Shown: one piece after another, positions 1 through 9,089 of the stretch | Layout of the letters: the number at the start of each line of letters is the position of its first letter | Position numbering within the stretch: position 1 is the first letter of the stretch | Assembly (NCBI GenBank): GCA_003154775.1 | Contig: PMES01000103.1 | Coordinates: 23,368 to 55,690 of the forward strand | Length of the DNA stretch: 32,323 nucleotides | Source: Acidobacteriota bacterium | Lineage (GTDB): Bacteria; Acidobacteriota; Terriglobia; Acidiferrales; UBA7541 | Direction of reading: 5' to 3' | Notes under the pieces: model-generated | What the model was told of the DNA's origin: nothing | Database searches by the model: none | What the model saw: only the letters and a program-made list of their open reading frames with translations | Position numbers and translations under genes: made by a program

Positions 1-425
1 CCATCCTCGTGCCGCACCACGCGAATGTCGTACACGTTCGTGTCCGGGTCGCCCGTCTCCGGCATCAGAATCGGATAATCCCAGAAGCGGAAGTTGTCCA
101 CGCCGTTCGGGCTTTCCGCCACCGCAAGGAACGATTTGCGATCCGCTCCCTCGACGCGCGCAAACACCAGAAACTTGCCCTCAAATTCCATGGCGCCGGC
201 GTTGAACGTTGCGTTCACGCCAATGCGCTCCATCAGGTGGGGGTTGCTCTTGTGGTCGAAATCGTAACGCCAGAACAGGGGAGTGTGCTCCGCCGTCAGA
301 ACGGGGTTGATGTAGCGGTCGTACACCCCGTTCCCGCTCCTGGCTTTCACGTTTTTCCGGGCAATCAGGTCCTCGTGTTGCCGGAATAGTTCTTGCACTT
401 TTTTCTTATAATCGGCTGCGTTCAT
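1..425 (-). CDS. GH130 mannosylglucose phosphorylase, N-terminal part (runs off left edge)
   Basis: Reading the minus strand from the ATG at 425 gives about 141 residues with no stop before the window edge, so the gene is cut by the window. The start reads MNAADYKKKVQELFRQHEDL and continues with TAEHTPLFWRYDFD, LMERIGVNATFNAGA, RVEGADRKSFLAVAESPNG and TNVYDIRVVRHEDG. These blocks match, from memory, the N-terminus of GH130 subfamily 1 enzymes such as the Bacteroides fragilis 4-O-beta-D-mannosyl-D-glucose phosphorylase; the Asp in NVYD should be the catalytic general acid. The enzyme splits Man-beta-1,4-Glc with phosphate into mannose-1-phosphate and glucose in the cytoplasm. It lies 43 bp downstream of the cellobiose 2-epimerase gene on the same strand, which makes its substrate, so the two are very likely one operon. 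Family assignment is strong; exact substrate is inferred from the neighbour. Confidence 0.9.
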   Translation of the reverse strand, partial: MNAADYKKKVQELFRQHEDLIARKNVKARSGNGVYDRYINPVLTAEHTPLFWRYDFDHKSNPHLMERIGVNATFNAGAMEFEGKFLVFARVEGADRKSFLAVAESPNGVDNFRFWDYPILMPETGDPDTNVYDIRVVRHED

Positions 426-468
426 TCGTCGTCTCCAGTCGTAGGGTATTGGCCCGCACCTGCCGTAC

Positions 469-1737
469 TCAAGTTCCGCGTTTCTTGGCCAATCTGTCCA
501 GGCGTTCCATCACTTCAAAGCAGGTCCGGCTGTTGTGATACGGACATTTCCAGGGATCCACTTTGCACTTGTCGTTGCCGGGCGTTCCGTCGCGCGACAC
601 TTTCCAATACCACTCTCCGCGTTGGCGATCCACGATGTATTTTTCGATGAACTCCCAGCTATTCTGCGACGCCTTGAGGAAATAGTCGCGCCCCGAAAGT
701 TCGTAGGCGTTGAGGAATCCCACCACGGCTTCCGCCTGGGGCCACCAGTGCTTGTCGGTGTCGATGATTTCCTTCCCTGTGCCCTCGTAGAGCAATCCGC
801 CATCGCTGTCCACTGCCTGCTCATAAACCGCCTGCGCCATCCTCACCGCTGCTTTCCGCGCCTCCTCCAGAATCGCGGTGTCGCCCAATACTTCCGCGGC
901 CTCGCAGATCAGCCAACTCCCTTCAATATCATGGCCAAAGGAAAACCGGTCCGAGCGGTCGTGCCACGTTTCGTCGAAAAACATCCGGAAATGGTGCGTC
1001 TCCGGATCGATGATGTGGTCCAGAAAAATGCGAAGCAGCTCCCGCAGGCGCTTCCGCAGTCCGTCGTCATTCCATAACCGCAGGAGATTCGCATACGCTT
1101 CCAGCAAGTGCAGGTGCGTGTTCATGGATTTCTTTTCATCCATGTCCACTTCGCTCAGCCGCTGCTCGCCCGCGAGTTTCCAGTCCCGATCGTAGGTCTC
1201 GAAGTATCCGCCGTTCTGTGCGTCATGGCTTGCGTCTTCAATCATGCGGCGCAGCGCAATGGCCTTTTCCAGGGGTTCCTTTTCCGCGCTCGCAGCCGCG
1301 TACTCCGCCAGCGCGTAGACGGTGAAGGCCTGACCGTAAATCCGCTTTTTTGTCTCCACCGGGTTCCCCAGGTGGTCCACCATCCAATACACGCCGCCAA
1401 ATTCCGCATCCCAGAAATAGCGCTGCAGATATTCGTAGGCCCGCCGCGCCGTCCGCAGGTACACCTCGTCGCCGTAAACCTTGTAAGCCTTCGCAAAGGT
1501 CCACAGAATGCGGGCGTTCAGGATCAGCCCTTTGTGCGCCAGGGGATCAATCGTCAGGTCATTCGCAATCTGTCCGCGAAAGCCGCCAAATTCGTGGTCC
1601 ACCGCGTAGTTCAGCCAAAACGGCAGAATGTCGCCAAGCAATTCCCGCTCGACCCGCTCACGCAACCCTTCCACGATCCTCACACTTTCTCCCTGCAGCC
1701 CCCCGCGCCAAAGATCGTACCTATATTTCTTGTGCAC
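469..1737 (-). CDS. Cellobiose 2-epimerase (AGE family)
   Basis: A 422-residue (alpha/alpha)6-barrel protein of the N-acylglucosamine/cellobiose 2-epimerase family, close to the usual length of about 390-420. Visible family blocks are HKGLILNARILWTFAKAY, MNTHLHLLEAYANL, FGHDIEGSWLICEAAEVLG and DKHWWPQAEAVVGFLNAYEL; the histidines in these blocks correspond to the active-site His of characterised cellobiose epimerases. The enzyme turns the reducing-end glucose or mannose of beta-1,4-disaccharides into its C2 epimer (for example mannobiose to mannosylglucose). In the described mannan pathway that product is split by a GH130_1 phosphorylase, and such a gene follows directly downstream. The ATG at 1737 is the longest choice; the first about 16 residues are not family-like, so a start near the VRIVEGLRERV block is possible. 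A LacI-type regulator is divergent upstream. Confidence 0.92.
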   Translation of the reverse strand: MHKKYRYDLWRGGLQGESVRIVEGLRERVERELLGDILPFWLNYAVDHEFGGFRGQIANDLTIDPLAHKGLILNARILWTFAKAYKVYGDEVYLRTARRAYEYLQRYFWDAEFGGVYWMVDHLGNPVETKKRIYGQAFTVYALAEYAAASAEKEPLEKAIALRRMIEDASHDAQNGGYFETYDRDWKLAGEQRLSEVDMDEKKSMNTHLHLLEAYANLLRLWNDDGLRKRLRELLRIFLDHIIDPETHHFRMFFDETWHDRSDRFSFGHDIEGSWLICEAAEVLGDTAILEEARKAAVRMAQAVYEQAVDSDGGLLYEGTGKEIIDTDKHWWPQAEAVVGFLNAYELSGRDYFLKASQNSWEFIEKYIVDRQRGEWYWKVSRDGTPGNDKCKVDPWKCPYHNSRTCFEVMERLDRLAKKRGT

Positions 1738-2054
1738 GCTTCATGACTTAGTTGATGGGTGTTGGCGGCCGCGGAGGGTCCGGCTCGGATGGAGCGACGA
1801 CCGCGTGCATCACTTCGGTGGGAAGACATCGCTTCTTCTGCGTTGAGTCTGGAATACACGCCGCGCCCATGTCAAGAATAGATAAACGTTACTGTTAAGA
1901 GAAATTACACGCGCTCGCCTTTATCCCCTTCCCGCGAAGCGGTATTCCCTTGGCACCTCCGTTGTATTTCCCTCCCCGGATTGCGCTAGAATGCTGGTCA
2001 CTGATGGTGTTTCTGTTGGTTGCTCCGCAGGGCCTTGAGCGAGGTCAGGACCCA
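1738..2054. promoter_or_regulatory. Divergent intergenic region with candidate LacI-family operator
   Basis: This 317-bp gap separates the epimerase (minus) from the LacI regulator (plus) and holds no gene. An AT-rich patch at 1876-1900 contains TAAACGTTACTGTTA (1883-1897), with the core palindrome AACGTT at 1885-1890. A central CG inside an AA..TT palindrome is typical of LacI-family operators, which makes this a reasonable autoregulatory site, but the flanking symmetry is poor. The same words TAAACG and TACTGTT occur again between lacI and the phosphoketolase gene (3144-3169). Function is inferred only. Confidence 0.35.
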
Positions 2055-3101
2055 ATGACAAAAACTGCTAAGGCGTACGGCGCCGTGAAGGCGCCTGCCG
2101 TTACTCTCAAGTTGCTGGCTTCGCATCTCGACCTGACAGCGGGAACCGTTTCCAGTGTGCTGAACAATTCGCCCGCCTCACGCTCCATCCCCGAACGCAC
2201 CCGCAATCGCATCGTCGAGGCCGCTCGACGGCTCAACTATCGCCCTAATTTCCTGGCGCGTTCTCTGCGCGTCCGGCGCAGCTACACCGTGGGCGTAATC
2301 GCCCAGGAGATCGGCGATCCCTACGGCGCAACAATCATCAGCGGTGTCGAAACGTTCCTGCGCAAGAACAATTACTTTTTTCTCACCGTCGTTCACCGCC
2401 ATGACGACAAACTCATGCGCTCGTATTCCCAGTTGTTGCTCACCCGGGGCGTCGAAGGCATCATTACCATTGACACCTCAATCGACCAACAGCCCACTCT
2501 TCCGACCGTTGCCATCGCCGGCCATCAGCAAGTCCCGAACGTCACCAACATCATCCTCGATCACCATCGCGCCGCGCGGCTTGTCCTGGAGCATTTGCTT
2601 GACCTCGGGCACAGACAGATCGCATTTTTCCGGGGGCCTTCGTCCAGCTCGGACTCCGCGCCTCGCTGGAACGCCATCCAGGAAGTCGCCGCCGAATTGC
2701 ATCTCCCCATCCACCCGGAACTCGTGTTCCAGCTCGAAAGAATCCCGAATACTTCCGATATTGGCTATCTTCCCGCGAAAGAACTGCTGGCGGCCGAAAT
2801 CCCGTTCACCGCGCTCTTCGCCTATAACGACACTTCCGCGGTCGGCGCGATGTTCGTGTTGCATGAAGCCGGCTTCCGCGTTCCCGACGACGTTTCCGTC
2901 GTGGGATTCGACGACATCTCCGTCGCCTCATTCGCCTTCCCACCTCTTACGACGGTACGCCAGCCTCTTTTGGAAATGGGCACCGTCGCCGCACAAACCC
3001 TTCTCGACCGCATCGAGGAGCGCGCTCCCTTTATTCCTGAAATCGTCCTCGCGCCGGAACTCATCATCCGCAATTCGACCGGCCCCGCCCGCCAGCGGTG
3101 A
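2055..3101 (+). CDS. LacI family transcriptional regulator
   Basis: A 348-residue regulator with a LacI-type N-terminal helix-turn-helix (TLKLLASHLDLTAGTVSSVL, about residues 17-36), hinge region YRPNFLARSLRVRRS, and a periplasmic-binding-protein-like effector domain starting TVGVIAQEIGDPYG; the C-terminal half has the usual VVGFDDISVASFAFPPLTTV block. An upstream in-frame start at 1950 exists, but its 35 extra residues are not family-like, whereas the ATG at 2055 puts the HTH near the N-terminus and has a GAGG-type ribosome site at about 2041. Neighbours are mannan-disaccharide genes (divergent) and phosphoketolase plus acetate kinase (same direction), so the effector is likely a sugar or sugar phosphate. 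The coding strand is unusually C-rich compared with the genes that follow. Family is certain; targets are inferred. Confidence 0.93.
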   Translation: MTKTAKAYGAVKAPAVTLKLLASHLDLTAGTVSSVLNNSPASRSIPERTRNRIVEAARRLNYRPNFLARSLRVRRSYTVGVIAQEIGDPYGATIISGVETFLRKNNYFFLTVVHRHDDKLMRSYSQLLLTRGVEGIITIDTSIDQQPTLPTVAIAGHQQVPNVTNIILDHHRAARLVLEHLLDLGHRQIAFFRGPSSSSDSAPRWNAIQEVAAELHLPIHPELVFQLERIPNTSDIGYLPAKELLAAEIPFTALFAYNDTSAVGAMFVLHEAGFRVPDDVSVVGFDDISVASFAFPPLTTVRQPLLEMGTVAAQTLLDRIEERAPFIPEIVLAPELIIRNSTGPARQR

Positions 3102-3167
3102 GGACGCAGCGAAGCCGGGAGGTTTCGTAACACTTCGGAAAGGTAAACGCGCTACACTACGATACTG

Positions 3168-3196
3168 TTGTAAAGTCAGGTTTTCCGCGCTAATGA
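3168..3196 (+). promoter_or_regulatory. Possible sigma70 promoter for phosphoketolase
   Basis: TTGTAA at 3168-3173, a 17-bp spacer and TAATGA at 3191-3196 resemble -35 and -10 boxes with four of six matches each. The site is 136 bp upstream of the phosphoketolase start and overlaps the TACTGTT word shared with the lacI upstream region, as an operator would. Pattern match only. Confidence 0.3.
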
Positions 3197-3331
3197 CCCC
3201 GCACCTGGTGAACCCTCTTCTGGTCTGGGGCCGATCATGCTCACGGCGAAATAGCCGACAACGAATTGGCTCACTGTTCGCTTCCCCAGCGACTCACCTC
3301 ACCAATCGTTGCTGGAACTGAGAGGTTCCCG

Positions 3332-5770
3332 ATGACAACGACGGTTCGGGCTGATTCCCCTACAATTCAGGCGCTGAGTGCGTTTGGCAAAGCGAGATCC
3401 ACGGTTCAGGGAACTCCCCTGAGCGCCGATGAGTTGCGCAAGACAGATGCGTTTTGGAGAGCGTGCACTTACGTAATCCTGGGCATGCTCTATCTGCAGG
3501 AAAATCCACTGTTGCGGGAACCCCTGAAGCCGGAACACATCAAGAACCGCCTCCTGGGACATTGGGGCTCGAGTCCCGGCCTGGCATTCACCTACATTCA
3601 CCTGATGCGCCAGATCAAGAAGTACGATCAGGACATGATCTTTCTGGCCGGGCCCGGGCATGGCGCCCCCGGTCTTCTTGCTCCCGTCTATTTGGAAGGC
3701 AGCTACTCCGAGGTGTACCCGGACAAGTGTGAAGACGAAGAAGGCTTGCGGGAATTTTTCAAGCAATTCTCGTTTCCCGGAGGCATCGGGAGCCACTGCA
3801 CCCCGGAGACGCCGGGCTCGATTCACGAAGGAGGAGAGCTTGGGTATGTGCTATCGCACGCTTGCGGGGCGGCGTTCGATAATCCGGAACTAATCGTTGC
3901 GGCAGTTGTCGGCGACGGCGAATCGGAAACGGGACCCTTGGCGACTTCATGGCACATCAATAAGTTTCTTAGCCCCGTTCGCGATGGCGCGGTCCTGCCG
4001 ATCCTTCATTTGAATGGCTACAAGATCAACAATCCCACGATGCTGGCGCGGATCAGCCACGAGGAATTGGAGAGTCTGATGCGAGGATACGGCTGGACGC
4101 CCTACTTCGTCGAAGGCTCGGAGCACGGGAGCATGCATCAAGCCATGGCCGCGACGACGGAGTTTTGCGTCACGGAAATCAGAAGAATTCAGCGGGAAGC
4201 GCGCGCCAGCGGCGTGGCCGAGCGCCCGCGGTGGCCCATGATTGTTCTGCGCTCGCCGAAAGGGTGGACGGCCCCGGGAATTGTGGACGGCCACAAACTG
4301 GAAGGCTTCTGGCGCGCGCACCAGGTTCCGATCATGAATGTGAAGAAGAACCCGGAGCACCTGCAGCTACTGGAAAACTGGATGCGCGGGTACAAGCCGG
4401 AGGAACTATTCGATCAAACTGGGAAGCTGCGCGCCGAGTTCAAGGAGATTGCGCCCGCGGGAACACGCCGCATGGGCTCCAATCCTCATGCCAATGGCGG
4501 CCGCCTGAAGAGGGCGCTCCGGTTGCCGGACTTCCGCCAGTACGCGCTGAAATTCGAGAAGCCCGGGATCATGCAGGCAGAAAATACCCGCCCTCTGGGC
4601 GCGTTCTTGCGCGACGTCATGAAGTTGAATATGACGAATTTCCGGGTTTTCGGGCCGGATGAAACCACCTCCAATAAGCTGGATGACATTTATGAGGTGA
4701 GCAAGAAGTTCTGGATTGAGGAATATTTTCCCGAGGACGCGGACGGCGGAGAGTTGGCACCTGACGGACGCGTAATTGAAATTCTGAGCGAACACACGAT
4801 TGAGGGAATGTTGGAAGGCTACCTGCTGACCGGCCGCCACGGGTTCATCAATTCCTACGAATCCTTTGTCCACGTGATTGATTCGATGTTCAACCAGCAT
4901 GCCAAATGGCTATCCATCTGCAATCACCTGTCGTGGAGGGAAAACGTCGCTTCGTTGAATCTGCTGATTACTTCAACCGTGTGGCGGCAAGACCACAACG
5001 GATTCACCCATCAGGACCCCGGCTTTCTGGACCTGGTGGTGAACAAGAGCGCCAGCGTAACGCGCATTTATCTCCCGCCTGACGTCAATTGCCTGCTCTC
5101 GGTGGCCGACCACTGTCTGCGCAGCGAAAACTACGTCAACGTTATTGTTTGCGACAAACAACTCCATCTCCAGTTCATGGACATGGATGCCGCCATCAAG
5201 CACTGCACCAAGGGAATCGGCATTTGGGAATGGGCCTGCAACGACCAGGGCTGCGAGCCGGACGTTGTGATGGCTTCGGCAGGAGATATTCCGACGCAGG
5301 AAGCGCTGGCGGCAATTGTGCTCTTGCGGGAAGAATTCCCCGATATAAAGATTCGTTACGTCAATGTAGTTGATCTTTTCAAATTGCAGCCGAATACTGA
5401 ACATCCACACGGACTGCCGGACCGGGACTTCGATTCCCTTTTTACCGTCGATAAGCCGATCATCTTCAATTTTCATGGGTATCCCTGGCTGATTCACCGG
5501 CTGGCCTATCGCCGCAAAAACCACGACGGCATGCACGTCCGCGGATACAAGGAGAAGGGCAACATCAATACACCCATGGAACTGGCCATCGAAAACGAAA
5601 TCGATCGTTACAGCCTGGCCATTGACGTGATTGATCGCGTGCCGAGGCTTCAAAGGGTCGGAGCCCACGCCAAGGAAAAGTTCCGTAATTTGCAGATTGG
5701 GTGCCTGAACTACGCGCACCAGCACGGCATAGACGAGCCGGCCGTTGCTGCGTGGACCTGGCCCTATTAA
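3332..5770 (+). CDS. xfp: Xylulose-5-phosphate/fructose-6-phosphate phosphoketolase
   Basis: An 812-residue protein, the expected length for bacterial phosphoketolase. It uses thiamine diphosphate to split xylulose-5-P or fructose-6-P with phosphate into acetyl phosphate plus glyceraldehyde-3-P or erythrose-4-P in the cytoplasm. Family motifs are [10 protein letters not shown] (residues 75-84), AGPGHGAPG (106-114), [20 protein letters not shown] (146-165), and the ThDP/Mg motif beginning [15 protein letters not shown] (194-208) and ending LNGYKINN. The ATG at 3332 is preferred over an upstream in-frame codon at 3266 because a GAGAGG ribosome site sits 6 bp before it and the extra 22 residues are not family-like. 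Acetate kinase follows 99 bp downstream, completing acetyl-P to acetate plus ATP. Which of the two substrates is preferred cannot be read from sequence. Confidence 0.97.
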   Translation: MTTTVRADSPTIQALSAFGKARSTVQGTPLSADELRKTDAFWRACTYVILGMLYLQENPLLREPLKPEHIKNRLLGHWGSSPGLAFTYIHLMRQIKKYDQDMIFLAGPGHGAPGLLAPVYLEGSYSEVYPDKCEDEEGLREFFKQFSFPGGIGSHCTPETPGSIHEGGELGYVLSHACGAAFDNPELIVAAVVGDGESETGPLATSWHINKFLSPVRDGAVLPILHLNGYKINNPTMLARISHEELESLMRGYGWTPYFVEGSEHGSMHQAMAATTEFCVTEIRRIQREARASGVAERPRWPMIVLRSPKGWTAPGIVDGHKLEGFWRAHQVPIMNVKKNPEHLQLLENWMRGYKPEELFDQTGKLRAEFKEIAPAGTRRMGSNPHANGGRLKRALRLPDFRQYALKFEKPGIMQAENTRPLGAFLRDVMKLNMTNFRVFGPDETTSNKLDDIYEVSKKFWIEEYFPEDADGGELAPDGRVIEILSEHTIEGMLEGYLLTGRHGFINSYESFVHVIDSMFNQHAKWLSICNHLSWRENVASLNLLITSTVWRQDHNGFTHQDPGFLDLVVNKSASVTRIYLPPDVNCLLSVADHCLRSENYVNVIVCDKQLHLQFMDMDAAIKHCTKGIGIWEWACNDQGCEPDVVMASAGDIPTQEALAAIVLLREEFPDIKIRYVNVVDLFKLQPNTEHPHGLPDRDFDSLFTVDKPIIFNFHGYPWLIHRLAYRRKNHDGMHVRGYKEKGNINTPMELAIENEIDRYSLAIDVIDRVPRLQRVGAHAKEKFRNLQIGCLNYAHQHGIDEPAVAAWTWPY

Positions 5771-5869
5771 ACTCGTGATGCTTTCAGGCTGTGAGTGACT
5801 GCTCGCTCTTGCACCGGTCAAGCACTGCTGGATTGGCTTTTCTCTAAAAAAGTATAGGGCGGTATCGAT

Positions 5870-7114
5870 ATGAGCGTTCTCGTACTGAATTCGGGAAGTT
5901 CCAGCCTGAAGTTTCAGCTCATCGCGACCGATCGCGAGCGCATCCAGAAAAACGCGGATGAGCGCATCTGCCGGGGAGAGGTGGAACGCATTGGCGGCGA
6001 GGCGATTGTTACGGCGGAATCAGAAAAATCGCCCAGACAGAAGTTCACCGCGCCGCTGGCCAACCTTTCCGCAGCACTGGATTATTTGATTCGCTGGATT
6101 GCGTCGGAAGAATCGGGCATTTCACAAGTCCAGAGCGCCGCAGATATCCATGCTGTGGGACATCGTGTGGTCCACGGCGGCGAAATGTTTGCAGAGTCCG
6201 CCATCATCACCGACGAAGTTTTGAAGGGGATCGAAGACTGCATCGATCTCGCGCCGCTTCACAATCCCAACAACATCAAGTGCATTCGGGCTGCGCGCCA
6301 AATCCTGGGGCCGAAAATTCCGCAGGTCGCCGTCTTCGACACGGCATTCCATCATTCCCTGCCGGAGCAGGCCTACTTGTATGCCTTGCCCTACCATTTG
6401 TACCGCCGGCACCACATTCGCCGCTACGGATTTCACGGAACGTCGCACCGCTATGTGGCTTACCGCTATCGGGTTTTGCGCAACTTGACGCGAGAACAGA
6501 CGCACGTCATCACGCTGCATCTTGGCAACGGTTGCTCAGCCGCTGCGATTCGCGCCGGATACCCGGTGGACACTTCCATGGGCATGACGCCGCTGGAAGG
6601 ACTGGTGATGGGGACGCGCTCCGGGGATATCGACCCGGCGATCGTGAATCTCATTGCGACAAAGGAGGGTCTGTCACCCCATGAAGTGGAAATGCTCCTC
6701 AACACGCAGTCGGGACTCCTCGGAATCTCCGGACTCACAAACGACATGCGTGTCCTACAGCAGGAATTGAAGGAACATGACGACCGCCGCGTACGCCTGG
6801 CCATCGAGATTTTCTGTTATCGCGCAAGAAAATATATTGGAGCATATCTTGCGTGCATGGGCGGGGCCGATGCCGTCGTCTTCACCGGGGGAATCGGAGA
6901 GAACTCGGCGGATATTCGTGCGCGCATTTGCACGGGCCTCGAATGGGCGGGGCTGAAGCTCGACAAAAACAGGAACGAGCAGGCCGTGGGCAAGGAAGCG
7001 CAGATAAGCACCGACGGTTCAAACTTAAAGGCGTTTGTGATCCCGACGGACGAGGAGCTCCTAATCGCGCGAGACACTGTGCGTTGCATTGCCGGTGAAC
7101 CACACCCCTCGTAA
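5870..7114 (+). CDS. ackA: Acetate kinase
   Basis: A 414-residue ASKHA-fold kinase catalysing acetyl phosphate + ADP to acetate + ATP. The N-terminal phosphate loop [15 protein letters not shown], the block [10 protein letters not shown], the segment [19 protein letters not shown], the signature [23 protein letters not shown], the [20 protein letters not shown] block and FTGGIGENS near the C-terminus are all present, so all known catalytic regions look intact. It lies 99 bp after the phosphoketolase gene in the same direction, the usual partner of that enzyme; together they yield ATP from sugar phosphates without the lower part of glycolysis. No phosphotransacetylase gene is seen nearby, which fits acetyl phosphate coming from the phosphoketolase. 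Likely cotranscribed; I see no terminator between them. Confidence 0.97.
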   Translation: MSVLVLNSGSSSLKFQLIATDRERIQKNADERICRGEVERIGGEAIVTAESEKSPRQKFTAPLANLSAALDYLIRWIASEESGISQVQSAADIHAVGHRVVHGGEMFAESAIITDEVLKGIEDCIDLAPLHNPNNIKCIRAARQILGPKIPQVAVFDTAFHHSLPEQAYLYALPYHLYRRHHIRRYGFHGTSHRYVAYRYRVLRNLTREQTHVITLHLGNGCSAAAIRAGYPVDTSMGMTPLEGLVMGTRSGDIDPAIVNLIATKEGLSPHEVEMLLNTQSGLLGISGLTNDMRVLQQELKEHDDRRVRLAIEIFCYRARKYIGAYLACMGGADAVVFTGGIGENSADIRARICTGLEWAGLKLDKNRNEQAVGKEAQISTDGSNLKAFVIPTDEELLIARDTVRCIAGEPHPS

Positions 7115-7255
7115 GCGGTTGCGGAGAGGCAAGCTTAAAAGCCCAGCAAAAATGGATGGCGTGCCTGAAGTCCTTGGTGTTTTGGCTGAGGACGCAGAAC
7201 AGCAGCCTACTCACCCGTCACAGACAGCTAGGGCGGAGAGTGCTACGTTTCACGG

Positions 7256-7915
7256 ATGGGCGGACCCTTCCTGCTTGGTGAGGCCTTTCTGCTGGGGCTG
7301 GCGTCCGGCCCGGCATGCGTGGCGTCCTGCGGCCCAGTGGTAGTTCCTTCCCTGCTTGCCGAGGGCGCAGGCTGGCGCTTGAACGCGCGTTATCTTTCCT
7401 CCTTTCTGGGCACACGCTTCGTTGGGTATCTGCTTTTTGCCGCTGTGGCATGGGAACTTGGTGCACTGGTGTCGCCTCCGCCCGCTGTGCGCACTTTGAT
7501 CTACGGCGGGATTCATGTCCTGCTGGGGGTGGTGTTGCTGTGGTACGCGCACTCAATAGGACGAGTCTGCACGCACGCTTGCGCGGGCTCCGGGCTGGTA
7601 AGCATCGGCCGGGTAGGAAAACGCGGGGTGTCGGGGGCGGCTGTGTTGGGGCTCCTGACGGGCGTGAGCCTGTGCCCGCCGTTTGTAGCGGCTGGCTTGC
7701 GCGCGGCACAATTGAGCAACATTGCTGCCGCACTTCTTTTTTTCGCGGTGTTTTTTGTCGCCACAACTCTCTGGTTTGTGCCATTTGTGGGTCTGGGCTG
7801 CGTGCGGCGAAACGCGTCCGTCATATTCGTGGCGCGAACGGCAATGATCCTGGTCGCGTTGTATTACTTGCTTGCCGGGGTTGCCATGCTCGCGGGAAGG
7901 AGGATCTATGGCTGA
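7256..7915 (+). CDS. DsbD_2 / TauE-SafE-like integral membrane protein
   Basis: A 219-residue hydrophobic protein with about six membrane segments. The first segment holds GPACVASCGPVVVPSLLAEG and the fourth LLTGVSLCPPFVAAG; a Cys-Gly-Pro near the start and a Cys-Pro-Pro in the second half resemble the DsbD_2 (cytochrome c biogenesis transmembrane, often annotated sulfite exporter TauE/SafE) family, whose members pass electrons or metals across the membrane. An extra CTHAC motif lies in the central loop. Its last 8 bp overlap the next gene, which begins inside it with a strong ribosome site, so the two are translationally coupled. Together with the following Fe-S protein and a single-pass protein it forms a three-gene cassette, suggesting electron transfer to the periplasm. 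The transported species is unknown. The ATG has only a weak ribosome site. Confidence 0.75.
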   Translation: MGGPFLLGEAFLLGLASGPACVASCGPVVVPSLLAEGAGWRLNARYLSSFLGTRFVGYLLFAAVAWELGALVSPPPAVRTLIYGGIHVLLGVVLLWYAHSIGRVCTHACAGSGLVSIGRVGKRGVSGAAVLGLLTGVSLCPPFVAAGLRAAQLSNIAAALLFFAVFFVATTLWFVPFVGLGCVRRNASVIFVARTAMILVALYYLLAGVAMLAGRRIYG

Positions 7916-9080
7916 CGCGGCGTGTACGGCGTTCGCCGGAAAGACGCCTCCACGGACGTGGAGCAGGGCGCTGCTGCTGACCCTGCCCATTGCGCTCTGG
8001 TCGTTGTTCATGTCCTTGCGCGGGCTCATGCAACCCGATCGTTCCTTGCAGATAGCCAGCGCGCTCACCGCCGCATTCCTGATCGCGCTGTTCTTCATGA
8101 TGATGAAGACGTCCAGCACCTATCGCTGGCGAAGATGGTTTTTCGTTGCGTTGGGAGTGCTCTTTCCCATTGAGTTCATTCACAACGTCATGGTTCTGCG
8201 GGGAAGCATGGGCATCCCCATCGAAGAGATGATCGCGGGCCGCACGCCGTTCTGTTTCTTGCCGATTCCGCTGCTGATTCTCCCCGCGGCACTCACGAAA
8301 ACGCTGGTCTTTCCGGGGTCCATCCTTCCCGGAGGAGGCATGGCCGGAAGCGGCATGGCGGCAATGGTGGGCCTCTGGCTGGCGATTACGCTGGTCGTCG
8401 GCAAAGGCTGGTGCAGCTATGCCTGCTTCTTCGGCGGAATTGAAGAAGGAATGGCCGCGCTGCCAAAGAAGGCGCAGTGGAAAAAGCTCGATCCGCGCTT
8501 GAGGCTTGTCCCTTGGGCCGTGCTGCTGGCGATGGTGTTGCTCTCGTTGGCGCTGTTTGAGCCCGCCTACTGCATGTGGCTGTGCCCCTTCAAAGCCGTT
8601 TCGGAATACGTGGCCGCGCGCAATACCGTGGGACTAGTGCAAAACGGAATTTTCGTGGTGCTCTTTGCCGCGCTGGTGATTGTGCTGCCTCTGCTCACCA
8701 AGAAGCGCACGCAATGCACCTTTCTCTGCCCGTTTGGCGCGTTCCAATCCATTTTCAACAAGACCAGCGTCTTCGACATCAAGATTGACCGCACGGTCTG
8801 CTCGCCCTGCGTGCTGTGCCAGAAAAGCTGCCCCACAATGTCCCTGACCGACGATTCCATCAAGAAGGGCGAAACGCTGATGTCCTGCATGAAGTGCGGA
8901 GCCTGTGTGGATGCCTGTCCGAAAGGCGCCGCGGTGTGGCACATCAGGGGAACGCAGGTGGCGGTTAAACCGGAACGCGCGCGGCTGATGTTTCTCTATG
9001 TGGCCTGGGCCATGGCGGCGATGTTCGGAGGCACCATCATCACGCAGGGCCTCGCGACGATCTTGCAGCGCGTGATTTAG
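7908..9080 (+). CDS. NapH/NosR/CcoG-like polytopic membrane 4Fe-4S protein
   Basis: A 390-residue protein with several membrane segments (about 21-40, 48-66, 77-95, 118-136, 150-166, 200-217, 243-264, 357-376) and a soluble ferredoxin part. Cysteine motifs in order: CSYAC (169-173), CMWLCP (222-227), CTFLCPFGAFQ (270-280), then two complete CxxCxxCxxxCP [4Fe-4S] motifs (298-309 and 327-338). The paired CxxxCP motifs in membrane loops plus a bis-[4Fe-4S] domain are the hallmark of NapH, NosR and CcoG electron-transfer proteins; the CPFGAFQ segment is most like CcoG (CPYARFQ). The start at 7908 is chosen for its GGAAGGAGG site 4 bp upstream. No nitrate, nitrous oxide or cbb3 oxidase gene is nearby, so the partner enzyme is unknown. 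Part of a tight cassette with the genes on both sides. Confidence 0.85.
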   Translation: MADAACTAFAGKTPPRTWSRALLLTLPIALWSLFMSLRGLMQPDRSLQIASALTAAFLIALFFMMMKTSSTYRWRRWFFVALGVLFPIEFIHNVMVLRGSMGIPIEEMIAGRTPFCFLPIPLLILPAALTKTLVFPGSILPGGGMAGSGMAAMVGLWLAITLVVGKGWCSYACFFGGIEEGMAALPKKAQWKKLDPRLRLVPWAVLLAMVLLSLALFEPAYCMWLCPFKAVSEYVAARNTVGLVQNGIFVVLFAALVIVLPLLTKKRTQCTFLCPFGAFQSIFNKTSVFDIKIDRTVCSPCVLCQKSCPTMSLTDDSIKKGETLMSCMKCGACVDACPKGAAVWHIRGTQVAVKPERARLMFLYVAWAMAAMFGGTIITQGLATILQRVI

Positions 9081-9089
9081 GAGTTGCGC

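Noticed and set aside
4973-5821. 282-residue minus-strand ORF opposite phosphoketolase
   Set aside because: Shadow of xfp without family-like content.
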